From Dokdonella sp. (lineage in GTDB: Bacteria > Pseudomonadota > Gammaproteobacteria > Xanthomonadales > Rhodanobacteraceae), in assembly GCA_024707225.1 (NCBI GenBank), contig JANQAE010000001.1, positions 62,001-126,000 on the forward strand: a stretch of DNA of 64,000 bases. Reading direction: 5' to 3'. The first letter of the stretch is position 1; the number at the start of each line of letters is the position of its first letter. A model generated the notes under the pieces. It was given only the letters and a program-made list of their open reading frames with translations, ran no database searches and was not told the origin of the DNA. Below are positions 63,349 to 64,000 of the stretch, one piece after another. The translations under genes and the position numbers were made by a program.

Positions 63349-64000
63349 CTACCAGCCCATGTAGTGGCCGCCGTTGATCGCCAGGTTGGTGCCGGTGATC
63401 CAGGCCGCCTGCTCGGCGGCGAGGAAGCCGACCGCATAGGCGATCTCGGACGGCTCGCCGAGGCGGCCCACCGGGATCTGCGCGACGATCTTGGCGCGGA
63501 CCTCTTCGGGCACCGCCATGACCATGTCGGTGCCGACGTAGCCGGGCGAGACCGTGTTGACCGTGATGCCGAACTTGGCGTTCTCCTGCGCCAGCGAGAT
63601 CGTGAAGCCGTGCATGCCGGCCTTGGCCGCGGCGTAGTTGGCCTGCCCGTACTGGCCCTTCTGGCCGTTGATCGAGCTGATCTGGATCACGCGGCCCCAC
63701 TTGCGGTTGCGCATGCCGTCGATGACGGGGCGGGTCATGTTGAAGCAGGAGTTGAGGTTGGTGTTGATGACGTCGTGCCACTGCTCGGCGCTCATCTTGT
63801 GGAACGTCGTGTCGCGCGTGATGCCGGCATTGTTGACGAGGATCTCGATCGGACCGAGCTGGCGCTCGACCTCGCGCGCGATGCCTTCGGCCGAGCCGGT
63901 GTCGGAGACGTCGCCGTGGGCCAGCGCGAAATCGTAGCCGTCGGCTTTCTGCGCGGCCTGCCAGGCCTTCGCGCGGGCCTCGTCGCGGTAGTTGGTCGCC
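63349..64000 (-). CDS. phaB: Acetoacetyl-CoA reductase, second copy (partial, runs off the window)
   Basis: The frame enters from beyond 64000; 217 residues are visible. After DFALAHGDVSD and ILVNNAGITRDTTFHKM come VIQISSINGQKGQYGQANYAAAKAGMHGFTISLAQE (Ser, Tyr, Lys), VSPGYVGTDMVMAV and FLAAEQAAWITGTNLAINGGHYMGW. It is clearly of the PhaB type and is more like classical PhaB than the copy at 61714. Two phaB genes with phaR between them suggest a polyhydroxyalkanoate locus that continues to the right. The N-terminal cofactor loop is outside the window. Confidence 0.92.
   Translation of the reverse strand, partial: ATNYRDEARAKAWQAAQKADGYDFALAHGDVSDTGSAEGIAREVERQLGPIEILVNNAGITRDTTFHKMSAEQWHDVINTNLNSCFNMTRPVIDGMRNRKWGRVIQISSINGQKGQYGQANYAAAKAGMHGFTISLAQENAKFGITVNTVSPGYVGTDMVMAVPEEVRAKIVAQIPVGRLGEPSEIAYAVGFLAAEQAAWITGTNLAINGGHYMGW

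Overview
The window reads as about 64 kb of a high-GC gammaproteobacterial chromosome, most likely order Lysobacterales (Xanthomonadales), family Rhodanobacteraceae (Dokdonella-like). This rests on the bamD/rluD/pgeF locus, the phaR/phaB genes, an EpsB-type sugar transferase, the leucine-degradation genes and several secreted proteins ending in a short 'IFxxxFE'-type tail. The organism assignment is an inference.

Layout. (1) 1-9106: an integrated mobile element bounded by a 53-bp direct repeat of the 3' end of tRNA-Phe(GAA). It carries a tyrosine integrase, a toxin-antitoxin pair, AlpA, a primase zinc-finger protein, a RepA-like ATPase, a TubC_N-like protein, a zinc-ribbon HTH protein and an HK97-type major capsid protein, but no terminase, portal, protease or tail genes. 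It looks like a phage satellite. (2) 9107-12000: a metzincin-type protease and a small partner. (3) 12514-21889: a giant DUF11-repeat surface protein with an IPTL-CTERM-like tail, followed by a hairpin and a 13-bp minisatellite. (4) 22356-28470: polysaccharide genes (deacetylase, GT2, EpsB-type initiating sugar transferase) and a secreted collagen-like protein. (5) 28624-36919: Rieske protein, pyrophosphatase, glutathione-reductase-like enzyme, alkaline phosphatase, methylcrotonyl-CoA carboxylase subunit and a lipoprotein. (6) 37006-41168: thiolase, isovaleryl-CoA dehydrogenase and leucine dehydrogenase, which with the carboxylase form a scattered leucine/branched-acyl catabolic locus. (7) 41403-51181: BamD, RluD, PgeF, two L,D-transpeptidases, a beta-helix protein, an ABC-F ATPase and an FKBP isomerase. 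(8) 51292-58155: UDP-glucose dehydrogenase, a DUF1800/DUF1501 secreted pair, GDP-mannose dehydratase, SlyX and a DUF2058 protein. (9) 58269-61557: a membrane protein, a histidine kinase and a low-GC PLD-like gene that looks acquired. (10) 61714-64000: phaB, phaR and a second phaB (cut by the window edge), a polyhydroxyalkanoate control locus.

A feature of the whole window is the number of one-base frame breaks in conserved genes (3211, 4165, 13171, 16361, 25866, 30260, 50013, 52606, 53696, 60385, plus compensating insertions near 35507 and 34940). Many sit where GCGGCC or GGCC would be expected. They look like sequence errors more than gene decay, so the affected genes are given here with their full repaired extent.
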